Origin: Spirochaetota bacterium
Lineage (GTDB): Bacteria; Spirochaetota; UBA4802; UBA5550
Assembly: GCA_024276015.1 (NCBI GenBank)
Contig: JAJRXZ010000068.1
Span: forward strand, 1-62,610
Length of the DNA: 62,610 nt
Direction: 5' to 3'
Below, in pieces: positions 1-8,317 of the stretch (its first letter is position 1; every line of letters begins with the position of its first letter). The translations under genes were made by a program, and so were the position numbers. The notes beneath the pieces were generated by a model. It had not been told where the DNA came from. It did not search any database and worked only from the letters and a program-made list of their open reading frames with translations.

Positions 1-2486
1 ATCCCGGGCTGAGGGATGAATACGGTTATGGTAAGATAAAAAATGTCGTAACCAGTATGGATTATGAAAGGCTCTTATGTTCTACCGGGCCTTATCAGGG
101 CGAAGTGTTGCGCGCATCGGACGGAAAGCATCCGAATAAAATAGCCTGGATTCAATGTGTCGGTTCCAGGCAGGTTATTCCGGGCGGCAACAGTTACTGT
201 TCGGCAGTATGCTGTACGTATACCCAGAAACAGGTGATTTTAACAAAAGACCACAATTCGGAAGCAGAATGCACGGTCTTTCATAATGATATTCGGTCAT
301 ACAGCAAAGATTTTGAACGGTACTACCAAAGGGCTGAAAATCTTTCCGGAGTGAGATTTATAAGAAGTTATGTAACGATAGGAAGAGAGATCCCTGAAAC
401 CGGAAATGTCACTATAAGATATTCTACTCCTGATGATGGAGTGAAAGAAGAAGAATTTGAGATGGTCGTACTTTCCGTGGGATTGAATCCTCCTGTGGAT
501 TATAAAATTATTGCAGATAAATACGGGATCGACCTTAATTCGCACGGCTTCTGCAAAAACAATCCTGTTAATCCTATTGAAACCACACGTCCCGGCATTT
601 ATGTGAGCGGAGCATTTCAGGGACCAACTGATATCCCCGAATCGGTTTTTTCAGCCAGCGGAGCCGGTTCACAGTGCGGTGAGTTCCTTGACTACAGAAG
701 GGGTAAACTTGCTAAGGAAAGGGTGTATCCGCTGGAAAGAGATGTTTCAAAAGAGGAGCCCAAGATAGGGGTATTTGTATGTCATTGCGGAGCCAATATC
801 GGAAGAATAGTCGGAGTACCTTCCGCAGTAGAATATGCTCTGTCACTGCCGAATGTTGTTTTTGCTAAGGAGCAGCTTTTTTCGTGCGCCACAAACTCTG
901 CAAAGGAAATAGCCGACCTTGCCATGGAAAAAGGACTGAATCGAGTGGTTGTGGCTGCATGTTCTCCGAGAACCCTTGAACCTCTCTTCCGCGACACACT
1001 TCGTGAAGCGGGAATCAATCAGTATTACTTAGAAATGGCTAACATAAGAGAACACTGTTCCTGGGTACATTCCAAAGAAAAAGAAGACGCCACTGAGAAG
1101 GCAAAAGATATAATAAGAATGTCTGCAGCGCGAGCCTGTAATTTGAAACCCTTACAGGAATTTGACCTTCCGGTGAACAAGACTGCCCTTGTGGTTGGCG
1201 GAGGTATAGCAGGCATGACCTGTGCTCTCTCTATAGCCGATCAGGCACATGATGTTTACCTGATTGAGAAAAACAACGAGCTGGGAGGAATGGCAGGCAG
1301 AATTCATTATACCCTTGAAGGACTGGATGTGCAGGAATATTTGAACGAAATTATACATAAGGTTTACCGGCATCCTTTGATACATGTGAGAACTGACGCT
1401 GCTATAATAGGCGTTTCAGGTTATGTAGGCAATTTCGTAACCAGAATTAAATACCAAGGCAGAATTACCGAAATAAAGCATGGAGCTGCCGTTATCGCTA
1501 CAGGCGCAGATGAGTATAAACCGAAAGAATATCTTTACGGAAAAGATGCCAGAGTGATGACCAGTCTGGAGCTGGAGAGTCAAATCGCCGAAAGGGATGA
1601 AAGGCTCATTAACTCCCGGAGTCTGGTAATGATCCAGTGCGTGGGCTGCAGAAATGAAGAGAGGAATTACTGCAGTCGGATATGCTGCAGCGGGTCGGTA
1701 AAGAACGCTCTGAAACTGAAAGAAATAAATCCTCAGATGGATATATATATTCTTTTTCGGGATATGAGAACCTACGGATTTAAAGAGGATTATTACAGGG
1801 AAGCGTCAAACAGAGATGTAAAATTTATTCGATATGAACCGCAGAACAAACCTGAAGTTGAACTTGTTGAAGAGAGGGGACAGAGTGTTCTGAGGGTGAC
1901 CATAACGGATCCTGTTTTAGGAAAGAAGCTTGCAATAGATGCCGATTCACTGGCTCTCGCTGCGGCTGTTATTCCCTCCGAATCAACCGGTGAAGTGGCG
2001 GGGCTATTCAAGGTGACTTTGAGCCCCGACGGTTTTTTCAAAGAAGCGCATGTCAAATTAAAACCCGTTGAATTCGGAACCGAAGGAGTTTATCTCTGCG
2101 GTACTGCTCATTACCCGAAGCATATAAATGAGACCATTAATCAGGCTTACGGAGCAGCGGGACGGGCATTAACTCTTCTGTCACATGATATGGTCACAGC
2201 CTCCGGTTCAGTCTGTCAGGTAAATGAGGATGATTGTGTATCATGCGGAGCATGTATTACGGCCTGTACATACGGCGCTATAGAGTTTCATGATACGCCA
2301 AAGGGCAAAAAAGCCGCTGTTAATCCGGTACTATGCAAAGGCGACGGTCTATGCAATTCAAAATGCCCCACAGGAGCTATTTTCCTGAAGCATTTTACCG
2401 ATAAAGAGCTTTTCAGCCAGATTGATGCTGTGATTCCGGAAGAAGAGATCATGCAGCAGATTGACGCTGCAGCTGTAAATGAGTAG
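1..2486 (+). CDS. hdrA: HdrA-type FAD/Fe-S oxidoreductase (double HdrA, BamE-like), 5' end cut by window
   Basis: Subunit of a soluble electron-transfer, possibly electron-bifurcating, complex. The frame is open from base 3 to the window edge, and the codons before the ATG at 57 continue a typical HdrA sequence, so that ATG is internal and the gene starts to the left. About 827 residues are visible. The first part carries HdrA cysteine motifs (CVGSR, YCSAVCC, about nt 155-225). A second HdrA unit follows, with an N-terminal-type Cys segment (VCHCGANIG, about nt 778), a dinucleotide fold (VVGGGIAGM, about nt 1190), a further CVGCR/YCSRICC motif (about nt 1636-1690) and two C-terminal [4Fe-4S] motifs (about nt 2233-2375). 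The double-HdrA layout and the downstream mvhD-nuoE-nuoF order resemble BamE of class II benzoyl-CoA reductase; family is certain, the Bam role is inferred. Confidence 0.9.
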   Translation, partial: PGLRDEYGYGKIKNVVTSMDYERLLCSTGPYQGEVLRASDGKHPNKIAWIQCVGSRQVIPGGNSYCSAVCCTYTQKQVILTKDHNSEAECTVFHNDIRSYSKDFERYYQRAENLSGVRFIRSYVTIGREIPETGNVTIRYSTPDDGVKEEEFEMVVLSVGLNPPVDYKIIADKYGIDLNSHGFCKNNPVNPIETTRPGIYVSGAFQGPTDIPESVFSASGAGSQCGEFLDYRRGKLAKERVYPLERDVSKEEPKIGVFVCHCGANIGRIVGVPSAVEYALSLPNVVFAKEQLFSCATNSAKEIADLAMEKGLNRVVVAACSPRTLEPLFRDTLREAGINQYYLEMANIREHCSWVHSKEKEDATEKAKDIIRMSAARACNLKPLQEFDLPVNKTALVVGGGIAGMTCALSIADQAHDVYLIEKNNELGGMAGRIHYTLEGLDVQEYLNEIIHKVYRHPLIHVRTDAAIIGVSGYVGNFVTRIKYQGRITEIKHGAAVIATGADEYKPKEYLYGKDARVMTSLELESQIAERDERLINSRSLVMIQCVGCRNEERNYCSRICCSGSVKNALKLKEINPQMDIYILFRDMRTYGFKEDYYREASNRDVKFIRYEPQNKPEVELVEERGQSVLRVTITDPVLGKKLAIDADSLALAAAVIPSESTGEVAGLFKVTLSPDGFFKEAHVKLKPVEFGTEGVYLCGTAHYPKHINETINQAYGAAGRALTLLSHDMVTASGSVCQVNEDDCVSCGACITACTYGAIEFHDTPKGKKAAVNPVLCKGDGLCNSKCPTGAIFLKHFTDKELFSQIDAVIPEEEIMQQIDAAAVNE

Positions 2487-2544
2487 AAGTCAGATAATGT
2501 TATGAATTATAAGATGATTGATCATATCAAAGAGGTAAGAAGGA

Positions 2545-3309
2545 ATGAGTACAATTGAATTTAAGCCTAAACTCCTTGGATTTGTGTGCCACTGGTGAGG
2601 ATACGGGGCAGCGGACCTGGCTGGAGTTTCCAGACTACAATACTCAACCGATATCAGACTTATTCGCGTAATGTGTTCCGGCAGAGTGGATCTTGAATTT
2701 GTTCTCAGAGCCTTCTCAAAGGGAATGGATGGAGTGTTAACTGTGGGATGCCGTTTAAACGAATGCAATTATATAACTCATGGCAATTATGATGCAATGG
2801 GCATGGTGCATATATGTAAAAGATTGCTCAAATATATTGGAGTAGATCCCCAAAGACTTAAGATCGAGTTTATGTCTGCCAGTGAAGGGATACTTTTTGC
2901 CGAAGTTATGAATAATTTCAGCAAAGAAATTCGTGAATTGGGTCCTCTTGGCCGGGGGGAAGGTATAGATGAGAAGGTTTTAAAATTCAAACTCGAAGCG
3001 GTTAGAAAACTGATACCTTATATTAAGCTTGTAGAGAGAGAAAAAATGAGAGTGCCGGTGAAATCGGAAGGAGAATATCAAAAATTTTTCTCGGGCAGCG
3101 AGATGGACAGGTTATTCGATGAATTAATATTAGATAAACTGGCAATAAGTCAGATCATGCTGCTTCTGCGGGAAAAACCGCTTCCAAGCGGAGAAATAGC
3201 TGAAGTTCTCGGTCTTAATCCCGCAGAAATATCAAAGTACCTGAATGATTCATCCAGGCAGGGTTTAGTCAGATATGATGAAAGCCTGAAGTGTTATGCC
3301 CTGACCTGA
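2545..3309 (+). CDS. mvhD: MvhD/BamF-type electron-transfer subunit, probable selenoprotein (in-frame TGA = Sec18)
   Basis: MvhD-family Fe-S protein that passes electrons between HdrA and a partner module. An ORF beginning at the ATG at 2671 misses the N-terminus: the same frame runs back to an ATG at 2545, preceded by AAGGA, interrupted only by TGA at 2596-2598. The translation reads FVCHW-stop-GYGAADLAGVSR, where MvhD proteins have Cys (CxxxC...GAD.AG.SR). Other conserved cysteines remain (C44 in MCSGR, C69, C74), and the frame is intact on both sides for the full family domain. TGA is therefore read here as selenocysteine, as known in VhuD/BamF-type proteins. Residues from about 140 onward add a linker and a C-terminal winged-helix-like domain. 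Total 254 aa. A nonsense mutation is possible but less likely at exactly this position. Confidence 0.88.
2596..2633 (+). promoter_or_regulatory. candidate bacterial SECIS element after the Sec codon
   Basis: Directly downstream of the in-frame TGA (2596-2598) lies a perfect stem CTGGA (2621-2625) / TCCAG (2629-2633) closing a short GTT loop (2626-2628). A G opens the apical loop, about 27 nt after the TGA, which fits the published description of bacterial SECIS hairpins (a G among the first loop bases, roughly 16-37 nt from UGA). The stem is short and AGT/CTGG alternatives can pair nearby, so the exact fold is uncertain. Confidence 0.55.
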
Positions 3310-3354
3310 GATCGGAACTGTTTAAGATGAGAGGAGAAGATCAGGAATAAAATT

Positions 3355-3807
3355 ATGGATAAGGAAAAAATCGATCAGATTATTGATAAACATGAGGGTG
3401 AAGCCAGTTCGCTGATCCAGATATTACTGGAGATTCAGAGCGAAAATCACTGGCTTCCCGGGAATGCTCTGGAAAGAGTCAGTGAAAAGCTGAATGTTCC
3501 TCTGTCCCGGATCAAGCATATTGCAACGTTTTATAAGGCTTTCAGCCTGATTCCTAAGGGACGGAATGAAATTCACATTTGCATGGGTACTGCCTGTCAT
3601 GTTCGCGGCGCAAACCGCGTTCTGGATACGGTGCAGGATATTACCGGAATAAAGCCCGGTGAAACTGACCTTGATTTGAAGTTCAGTCTTGAAACTGTTA
3701 ACTGTCTCGGCTGCTGCGCTCTGGGGCCTGTAATGGAAATTAACGGAAAGACTCACGGCAAGATGACGCCGGCCGAAACAGCAGGCATATTAAAAAACTA
3801 TGAGTAG
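3355..3807 (+). CDS. nuoE: NuoE-like [2Fe-2S] thioredoxin-fold subunit (BamG-like)
   Basis: A 150-aa NuoE/HndA-type protein that carries a [2Fe-2S] cluster and pairs with the flavin subunit encoded next. The four ligand cysteines are visible as CMGTACH (about residues 80-86) and CLGCC (about 121-125), in the spacing of the family. It starts 45 bp after the MvhD-like gene and ends 9 bp before the NuoF-like gene, so it is translated from the same operon. In the Bam complex the equivalent is BamG. Similar subunits occur in NAD-linked hydrogenases and formate dehydrogenases; the HdrA/MvhD neighbours argue against those. Confidence 0.92.
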   Translation: MDKEKIDQIIDKHEGEASSLIQILLEIQSENHWLPGNALERVSEKLNVPLSRIKHIATFYKAFSLIPKGRNEIHICMGTACHVRGANRVLDTVQDITGIKPGETDLDLKFSLETVNCLGCCALGPVMEINGKTHGKMTPAETAGILKNYE

Positions 3808-3816
3808 GGAAATATT

Positions 3817-5745
3817 ATGTCGCGGATAAATTCACCCTCTGAATTGGAAGAACTGAGGAAAAGCATTCTGTCGGAAAGGGACCCTGATAAGCCCTGCATA
3901 ACTCTCTGTACAGGGTCTGCCTGTCATGCCTCCGGCAGCGAAGGAGTAGCTGATGCTATTGAAGAGGAGATAAATAAACAGGGATTGAGCGGTAAGGTTG
4001 ATATCAGGAAGACCGGCTGTCACGGTTTTTGCGAGAGAGGCCCCATTATTGTTAACCATCCTGATGAAACAACTTACCTGCAGATAGAACCTGATGACAT
4101 ACCTGAAATTGTATCCATGACAATAAAGGAAAAAAAAGTTGTTGACCGGTTACTCTATACTGATCCGTCAACAAATGAAAATATAATTCATGAATCTGAG
4201 ATCCCCTTCTATAAATATCAGGAGCGTCTTGTTTTCGGGTCAAACGGCAGTATTGACCCAAAGAGTATTGAGGATTATTTGGCAATCGGCGGTTATTCGG
4301 CATTATCAAAAGTTCTTTCGCAAATGACCGACCTGGAAGTGCTGGAAGAGATCAAAAAATCTAATCTCAGAGGGCGAGGAGGAGGCGGTTTTCCTGCAGG
4401 AAGAAAATGGGAAGGCTCCAGAAACGCTCCTGAAAAGGTAAAATATGTTATTGTCAATGCTGACGAAGGGGACCCAGGGGCTTATATGGATAGAGCTCTC
4501 CTTGAAGGCAATCCTCATCTGATCCTTGAGGGGTTGATCATAGGAGCCTATGCTATCGGAGCCCGGGAAGGATATATTTACGTGAGGCAGGAATATCCCC
4601 TTGCTGTTGAAAATATAACTCTTGCGATTAAAAAGGCCCAAGAGTTCGGTTTTCTCGGGGAAAGTATTCTCGGTACGGGATTCGATTTTATTGTTAAAGT
4701 GCATCAGGGAGCGGGAGCTTTTGTATGCGGCGAATCGAGCGCTCTTATGACTGCGCTTGAAGGCAGGGCAGGGGAGCCCAGACCGAAATATATCAGATCC
4801 AATATCAAAGGGCTCTGGAATAAACCAAGTGTTTTGAATAATGTTGAAACATGGGCCAATGTGCCGCTTATAATAAATAGAGGCGCCCAATGGTTTTCTG
4901 AAATAGGAACCGAAGGAAGCAAAGGGACAAAAATTTTCTCTCTTGTGGGAAAGATCACAAATACGGGCCTTGTTGAAGTACCTATGGGAATGACCCTGAG
5001 AGATATTATTTACAAAATAGGCGGAGGGATCCCGGACGGCAAGAAATTTAAAGCCGTACAGACCGGCGGGCCCTCGGGCGGTTGTATCCCGGAAGAACAG
5101 CTTGATCTGCAAGTCGGTTTTGACGAACTCACAAAAGCAGGTTCCATGATGGGTTCCGGCGGAATGATAGTAATGGATGAAGATACCTGCATGGTTGATG
5201 TGGCGCGGTATTTTATTGAATTTCTTACTGACGAATCCTGCGGAAAATGCGTTCCATGCCGAGAGGGGATGAGACAGATGCTTAAAATATTAACCAATAT
5301 CACAAAAGGCATGGGACAAGAGGGTGATATAGAGCTTCTGGAGGAATTATCGGAAGTTCTGGGAGTAGCTTCCCTTTGCGCTCTTGGAAGAACAGCTCCT
5401 AACCCTTTTCTCAGTACATTAAAATATTTCAGAGACGAGTATGAGGCGCATATAAATGAAAAAAAATGCCCTGCTCTTTCCTGTAAGGAATTGATCTCCT
5501 ATTATATAGATCCTGAAAAGTGTAATGCCTGCATGATCTGCTTTAAGAAATGTCCTTCCTATGCCATAGATGGCGGGAAAAACAGGATCCATGTTATTGA
5601 TCAGGAAAAGTGCACAAAATGCGAAACATGCTTTGAAGTCTGCCCCTCTCGTTTCGGAGCAGTAAAGAAAGTTTCCGGTGAGCCTGTACCTCCTTCTGTG
5701 CCGGAAGAAAAAAGAACTATAATCAGAAAGAGCAAGAAAAAATGA
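3817..5745 (+). CDS. nuoF: NuoF-like NAD(H)/FMN/Fe-S subunit (BamH-like)
   Basis: A 642-aa flavoprotein expected to react with NAD(H). Order of domains: N-terminal thioredoxin-like [2Fe-2S] region (CTGSACH about residue 31, TGCHGFCERGP about 67), FMN/NAD domain (GRGGGGFPAGRKW about 187, ADEGDPGAYMDR about 217), the [4Fe-4S] site SCGKCVPCREG (about 473), and two C-terminal ferredoxin motifs (CNACMICFKKCP and CTKCETCFEVCP). This long form with both extensions is typical of HndC/BamH-like subunits rather than complex I NuoF. Its stop overlaps the next gene's ATG by 4 nt, indicating translational coupling. Confidence 0.93.
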   Translation: MSRINSPSELEELRKSILSERDPDKPCITLCTGSACHASGSEGVADAIEEEINKQGLSGKVDIRKTGCHGFCERGPIIVNHPDETTYLQIEPDDIPEIVSMTIKEKKVVDRLLYTDPSTNENIIHESEIPFYKYQERLVFGSNGSIDPKSIEDYLAIGGYSALSKVLSQMTDLEVLEEIKKSNLRGRGGGGFPAGRKWEGSRNAPEKVKYVIVNADEGDPGAYMDRALLEGNPHLILEGLIIGAYAIGAREGYIYVRQEYPLAVENITLAIKKAQEFGFLGESILGTGFDFIVKVHQGAGAFVCGESSALMTALEGRAGEPRPKYIRSNIKGLWNKPSVLNNVETWANVPLIINRGAQWFSEIGTEGSKGTKIFSLVGKITNTGLVEVPMGMTLRDIIYKIGGGIPDGKKFKAVQTGGPSGGCIPEEQLDLQVGFDELTKAGSMMGSGGMIVMDEDTCMVDVARYFIEFLTDESCGKCVPCREGMRQMLKILTNITKGMGQEGDIELLEELSEVLGVASLCALGRTAPNPFLSTLKYFRDEYEAHINEKKCPALSCKELISYYIDPEKCNACMICFKKCPSYAIDGGKNRIHVIDQEKCTKCETCFEVCPSRFGAVKKVSGEPVPPSVPEEKRTIIRKSKKK

Positions 5746-6359
5746 GTAAGATAAATTTACAGATTGACGAAAAAAAAGTTGAAGCAGACCGGGGAATGAC
5801 TCTTCTTGAAGCAGCTAAAACCGCCGGAATATGGATCCCCACGCTATGTCACTATGAAAAGCTGGAACCTTACGGAGCATGCAGGATCTGTATCGTTGAA
5901 ATAGGATCGGGAAGTTCAACAAAGTTGGTTGTTTCCTGCCTTTACCCTGTTGAAGAGAATCTGACTGTAAGAACAAAGTCCGAGAAGATCGATAGAATAC
6001 GCAAAATGATACTTGAACTGCTCCTTGCCCATGCTCCGGATTCTTTTGAACTTGATGAACTGGCCAAGGAGTACGGCGCGGATAAGAATCGTTTTGACAA
6101 AGAGACATCATTCTGTATACATTGCGGGCTGTGTGTGAGATACTGTGCAGAAGTAAAAAAAGCGCATGCTGTAGGGTTTGTTGACAGGGGGGCAAAAAGG
6201 GAGATAAGTTTTGTTCCGGAGATAGCCTCGAAGGAATGCTGGAAATGTAAGGAATGTTTTCCTCTGTGCCCAACATCGGCGCTGCAGGCAGCTTACGTAT
6301 TAACCGAGGCGCTGACTTCTGCCGTGCCGTCCTTTAAAGGAGAACCTGAGGATCCTTAA
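5742..6359 (+). CDS. short NuoG/HoxU-like ferredoxin subunit (BamI-like)
   Basis: A 205-aa Fe-S protein with an N-terminal [2Fe-2S] ferredoxin domain (CHYEKLEPYGACRIC, about residues 36-50, fourth Cys about 66) and two C-terminal [4Fe-4S] motifs (CIHCGLCVRYC and CWKCKECFPLCP). It lacks the large molybdopterin-like part of complex I NuoG, so it is a pure electron carrier. The start overlaps the NuoF-like gene by 4 nt. Last gene of the + operon; it converges on the lipoprotein gene with only 20 bp between and no clear terminator. By order and size it corresponds to BamI. Confidence 0.88.
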   Translation: MSKINLQIDEKKVEADRGMTLLEAAKTAGIWIPTLCHYEKLEPYGACRICIVEIGSGSSTKLVVSCLYPVEENLTVRTKSEKIDRIRKMILELLLAHAPDSFELDELAKEYGADKNRFDKETSFCIHCGLCVRYCAEVKKAHAVGFVDRGAKREISFVPEIASKECWKCKECFPLCPTSALQAAYVLTEALTSAVPSFKGEPEDP

Positions 6360-6379
6360 CAGGTTAAAAGCTATTTCAA

Positions 6380-6673
6380 TTATTTTTTTTCAGTTCTGCT
6401 GCAATTATCGGTACAACTTTGATAATTATCTTCGCAGCGCCAGATGCAGTCGCTGCGTTCATCATTACAGCCCGTTCCTGCCGGTTCGTTATAACTGCCG
6501 TTGATGCTTCGCGATAATTCATTGCAGTAGTAGATGCATTCTCTATTGGTTTGCGAACATATATCGCTGCAGTTTTTTGGTTTAGGAGCGATGATACTTC
6601 TGCATGAAGAAATAAAGTAACAGAAAGAAAATAATATTAAGAAGATCAGAAATTTAATGATCCTATTTGTCAC
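6380..6673 (-). CDS. small cysteine-rich lipoprotein of unknown function
   Basis: A 97-aa predicted secreted protein. The first about 24 residues form a hydrophobic signal ending in a lipobox-like FISSC, so the mature form would start at that Cys and be lipid-anchored. The mature part contains about ten cysteines in pairs such as CSDICSQTNREC, CIWRC and CTDNC, suggesting disulfide bonds or metal binding in the envelope. The gene begins 10 bp after the stop of the acyl-CoA ligase and is the last member of that - strand operon. No family is recognised. It could have joined the operon by position only. Confidence 0.7.
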   Translation of the reverse strand: MTNRIIKFLIFLILFSFCYFISSCRSIIAPKPKNCSDICSQTNRECIYYCNELSRSINGSYNEPAGTGCNDERSDCIWRCEDNYQSCTDNCSRTEKK

Positions 6674-6683
6674 TCCTGTTGTC

Positions 6684-8228
6684 CTATTTGGGGATATACC
6701 TTTCGCGTAGGATCCTGTGAAGAATTTTACCTGTCCCGGTCCGCGGCATTTCTTCTTCTTTTATAAAGATAATATCCTTTGGGATTTTATAACCTGCCAG
6801 TTTATCGCGGCAGTAATTGATCAGAGTTTCTTTATTCGTGTCGTTCTTTTTAATTACAACAGCGGTGATCCTTTCGCCCCATTTTTCGTCCGGTAAACCG
6901 ATCACTGCAACATCAAATACGTCGGGATGATTTCCTATTACCTCTTCAACTTCGCTCGGATATACGTTTTCTCCGCCTGTGATTATCATGTTGTCTTTTC
7001 TGTCGATTATCTCAAAAAAACCGTCACTGTCGCATCTTGCCATATCTCCGGCAGAAAACCATTCTCCCTGAAAAGCCTGAGCGGTTTTTTCGGGAAGTTT
7101 ATAGTATCCGTTAAAAAGCATCGGCCCTCTTGAATATAGTTCTCCGGGTTCTCCGGGCTTGACCTCGTTGCCGTTCTCGTCAAGAATTTTTACAAAATCA
7201 GTGCCCAGTGATTCAAAACCGATGGATCCAAGTTTTTCCAACTGGTATTCGGGTTTTAAAACAGTAACAATACCGGCTTCGGTAGACCCGTATCCTTCAT
7301 AAAGTTCTACACCGGGGAAAAAGTCCATAATCGCTTTCTTTACGCTTTTCCTCACTGGCGCTGAAGAGCACAGAAGTTTTTTAATGGAACTTCTGTCATA
7401 CTTTTTGCCCTCTTCAGATACATTGAGGATGAGGTTATAATGAGTCGGTATGAGAGATATAAATGTAATTCTCTCTTTTTCAACAATTTGGAGAATCTCT
7501 TCCGGTTTAAACGATTTTGCCGGATGAATATAAACGCTTCCGCCAATATATAGAAAAGTAAAAGTAAAAAATGTTGAATTAATATGGCACAGCGGCATAA
7601 CATTCATGCAGTTATCATGTTCGGTGAATCCGAAATCAACAGCGTTGATCAAATAGAAAGCAATATGCGATTCATGTGACCTCAATACTCCTTTTGGCTT
7701 GCCCGTTGTTCCGGAAGTATATATAAGGATCCATATATCCTCAGGCGCAACAGATGCGTCGGGTTCTTCATCAACGGAATCGGATATGAGATCTTCATAC
7801 TCTCTGTATCCGGTCTGTTTTTCGCCTATAATGATATAATTCTCATCCGGAATATTGGGTAATTTTTCTTTTATCGAATTTACTTCAGGAGCAAATTCAT
7901 CATGAACAAAGAAGGCTCCCGCATCGGAGTTATTTACAATATATTCTATCTCTTTGCCCACAAGCCGGAAATTTATGGGCACAATTATAATTCCTGTTTT
8001 GGCAGTTGCCAGATATATTTCAACAATTTCAATGCAGTTTTCAAGAAGTACCGCTGCTTTGTCGCCTTTTTTTAATCCGAGGGAATAGAGACTATGGCAT
8101 AATTTATTTACTCTCTTATTAAACTGAGGATAAGTATAACTTCTTTTTTTGTCTTTGATGGCAACGGTTTTTGGAAATTTTTTGGAATTTACCTTGAGAA
8201 TTTCACCTAAATTCATCCAGTGAGCCAT
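6684..8228 (-). CDS. AMP-forming acyl-CoA synthetase (acid-CoA ligase)
   Basis: Activates a carboxylic acid to its CoA thioester with ATP, forming AMP and PPi. The 514-aa protein has the full ANL-family signature: P-loop YTSGTTGKPKG (about residue 170), GYGSTE (about 310), SAGDMARCDSDGFFEIIDRKD hinge region (read in parts, about 395-415) and the C-terminal lysine region RTGTGKILHR. The start is supported by AAGGAG eight bases upstream. It lies downstream of the ADP-forming synthetase in the catabolic operon. The substrate cannot be read from sequence; medium-chain, dicarboxylic or aromatic acids are all possible. Confidence 0.9.
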   Translation of the reverse strand: MAHWMNLGEILKVNSKKFPKTVAIKDKKRSYTYPQFNKRVNKLCHSLYSLGLKKGDKAAVLLENCIEIVEIYLATAKTGIIIVPINFRLVGKEIEYIVNNSDAGAFFVHDEFAPEVNSIKEKLPNIPDENYIIIGEKQTGYREYEDLISDSVDEEPDASVAPEDIWILIYTSGTTGKPKGVLRSHESHIAFYLINAVDFGFTEHDNCMNVMPLCHINSTFFTFTFLYIGGSVYIHPAKSFKPEEILQIVEKERITFISLIPTHYNLILNVSEEGKKYDRSSIKKLLCSSAPVRKSVKKAIMDFFPGVELYEGYGSTEAGIVTVLKPEYQLEKLGSIGFESLGTDFVKILDENGNEVKPGEPGELYSRGPMLFNGYYKLPEKTAQAFQGEWFSAGDMARCDSDGFFEIIDRKDNMIITGGENVYPSEVEEVIGNHPDVFDVAVIGLPDEKWGERITAVVIKKNDTNKETLINYCRDKLAGYKIPKDIIFIKEEEMPRTGTGKILHRILRERYIPK

Positions 8229-8317
8229 TTGAAAACTCCTTATTCATAATGTATATTATATTGTTGAGACATACTGCAGTATTTCTCAACAGTTTATTGC
8301 AATAAGTCTGTATACTG

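Noticed and set aside
57-2486. Start of the HdrA-like gene at the ATG at 57
   Set aside because: The frame is open to the window edge and the 18 codons before it continue the HdrA family sequence, so the gene is truncated by the window.
4306-5112. 268-aa frame antisense to the NuoF-like gene
   Set aside because: Shadow of a strongly conserved coding region; no ribosome site and no recognisable protein features.
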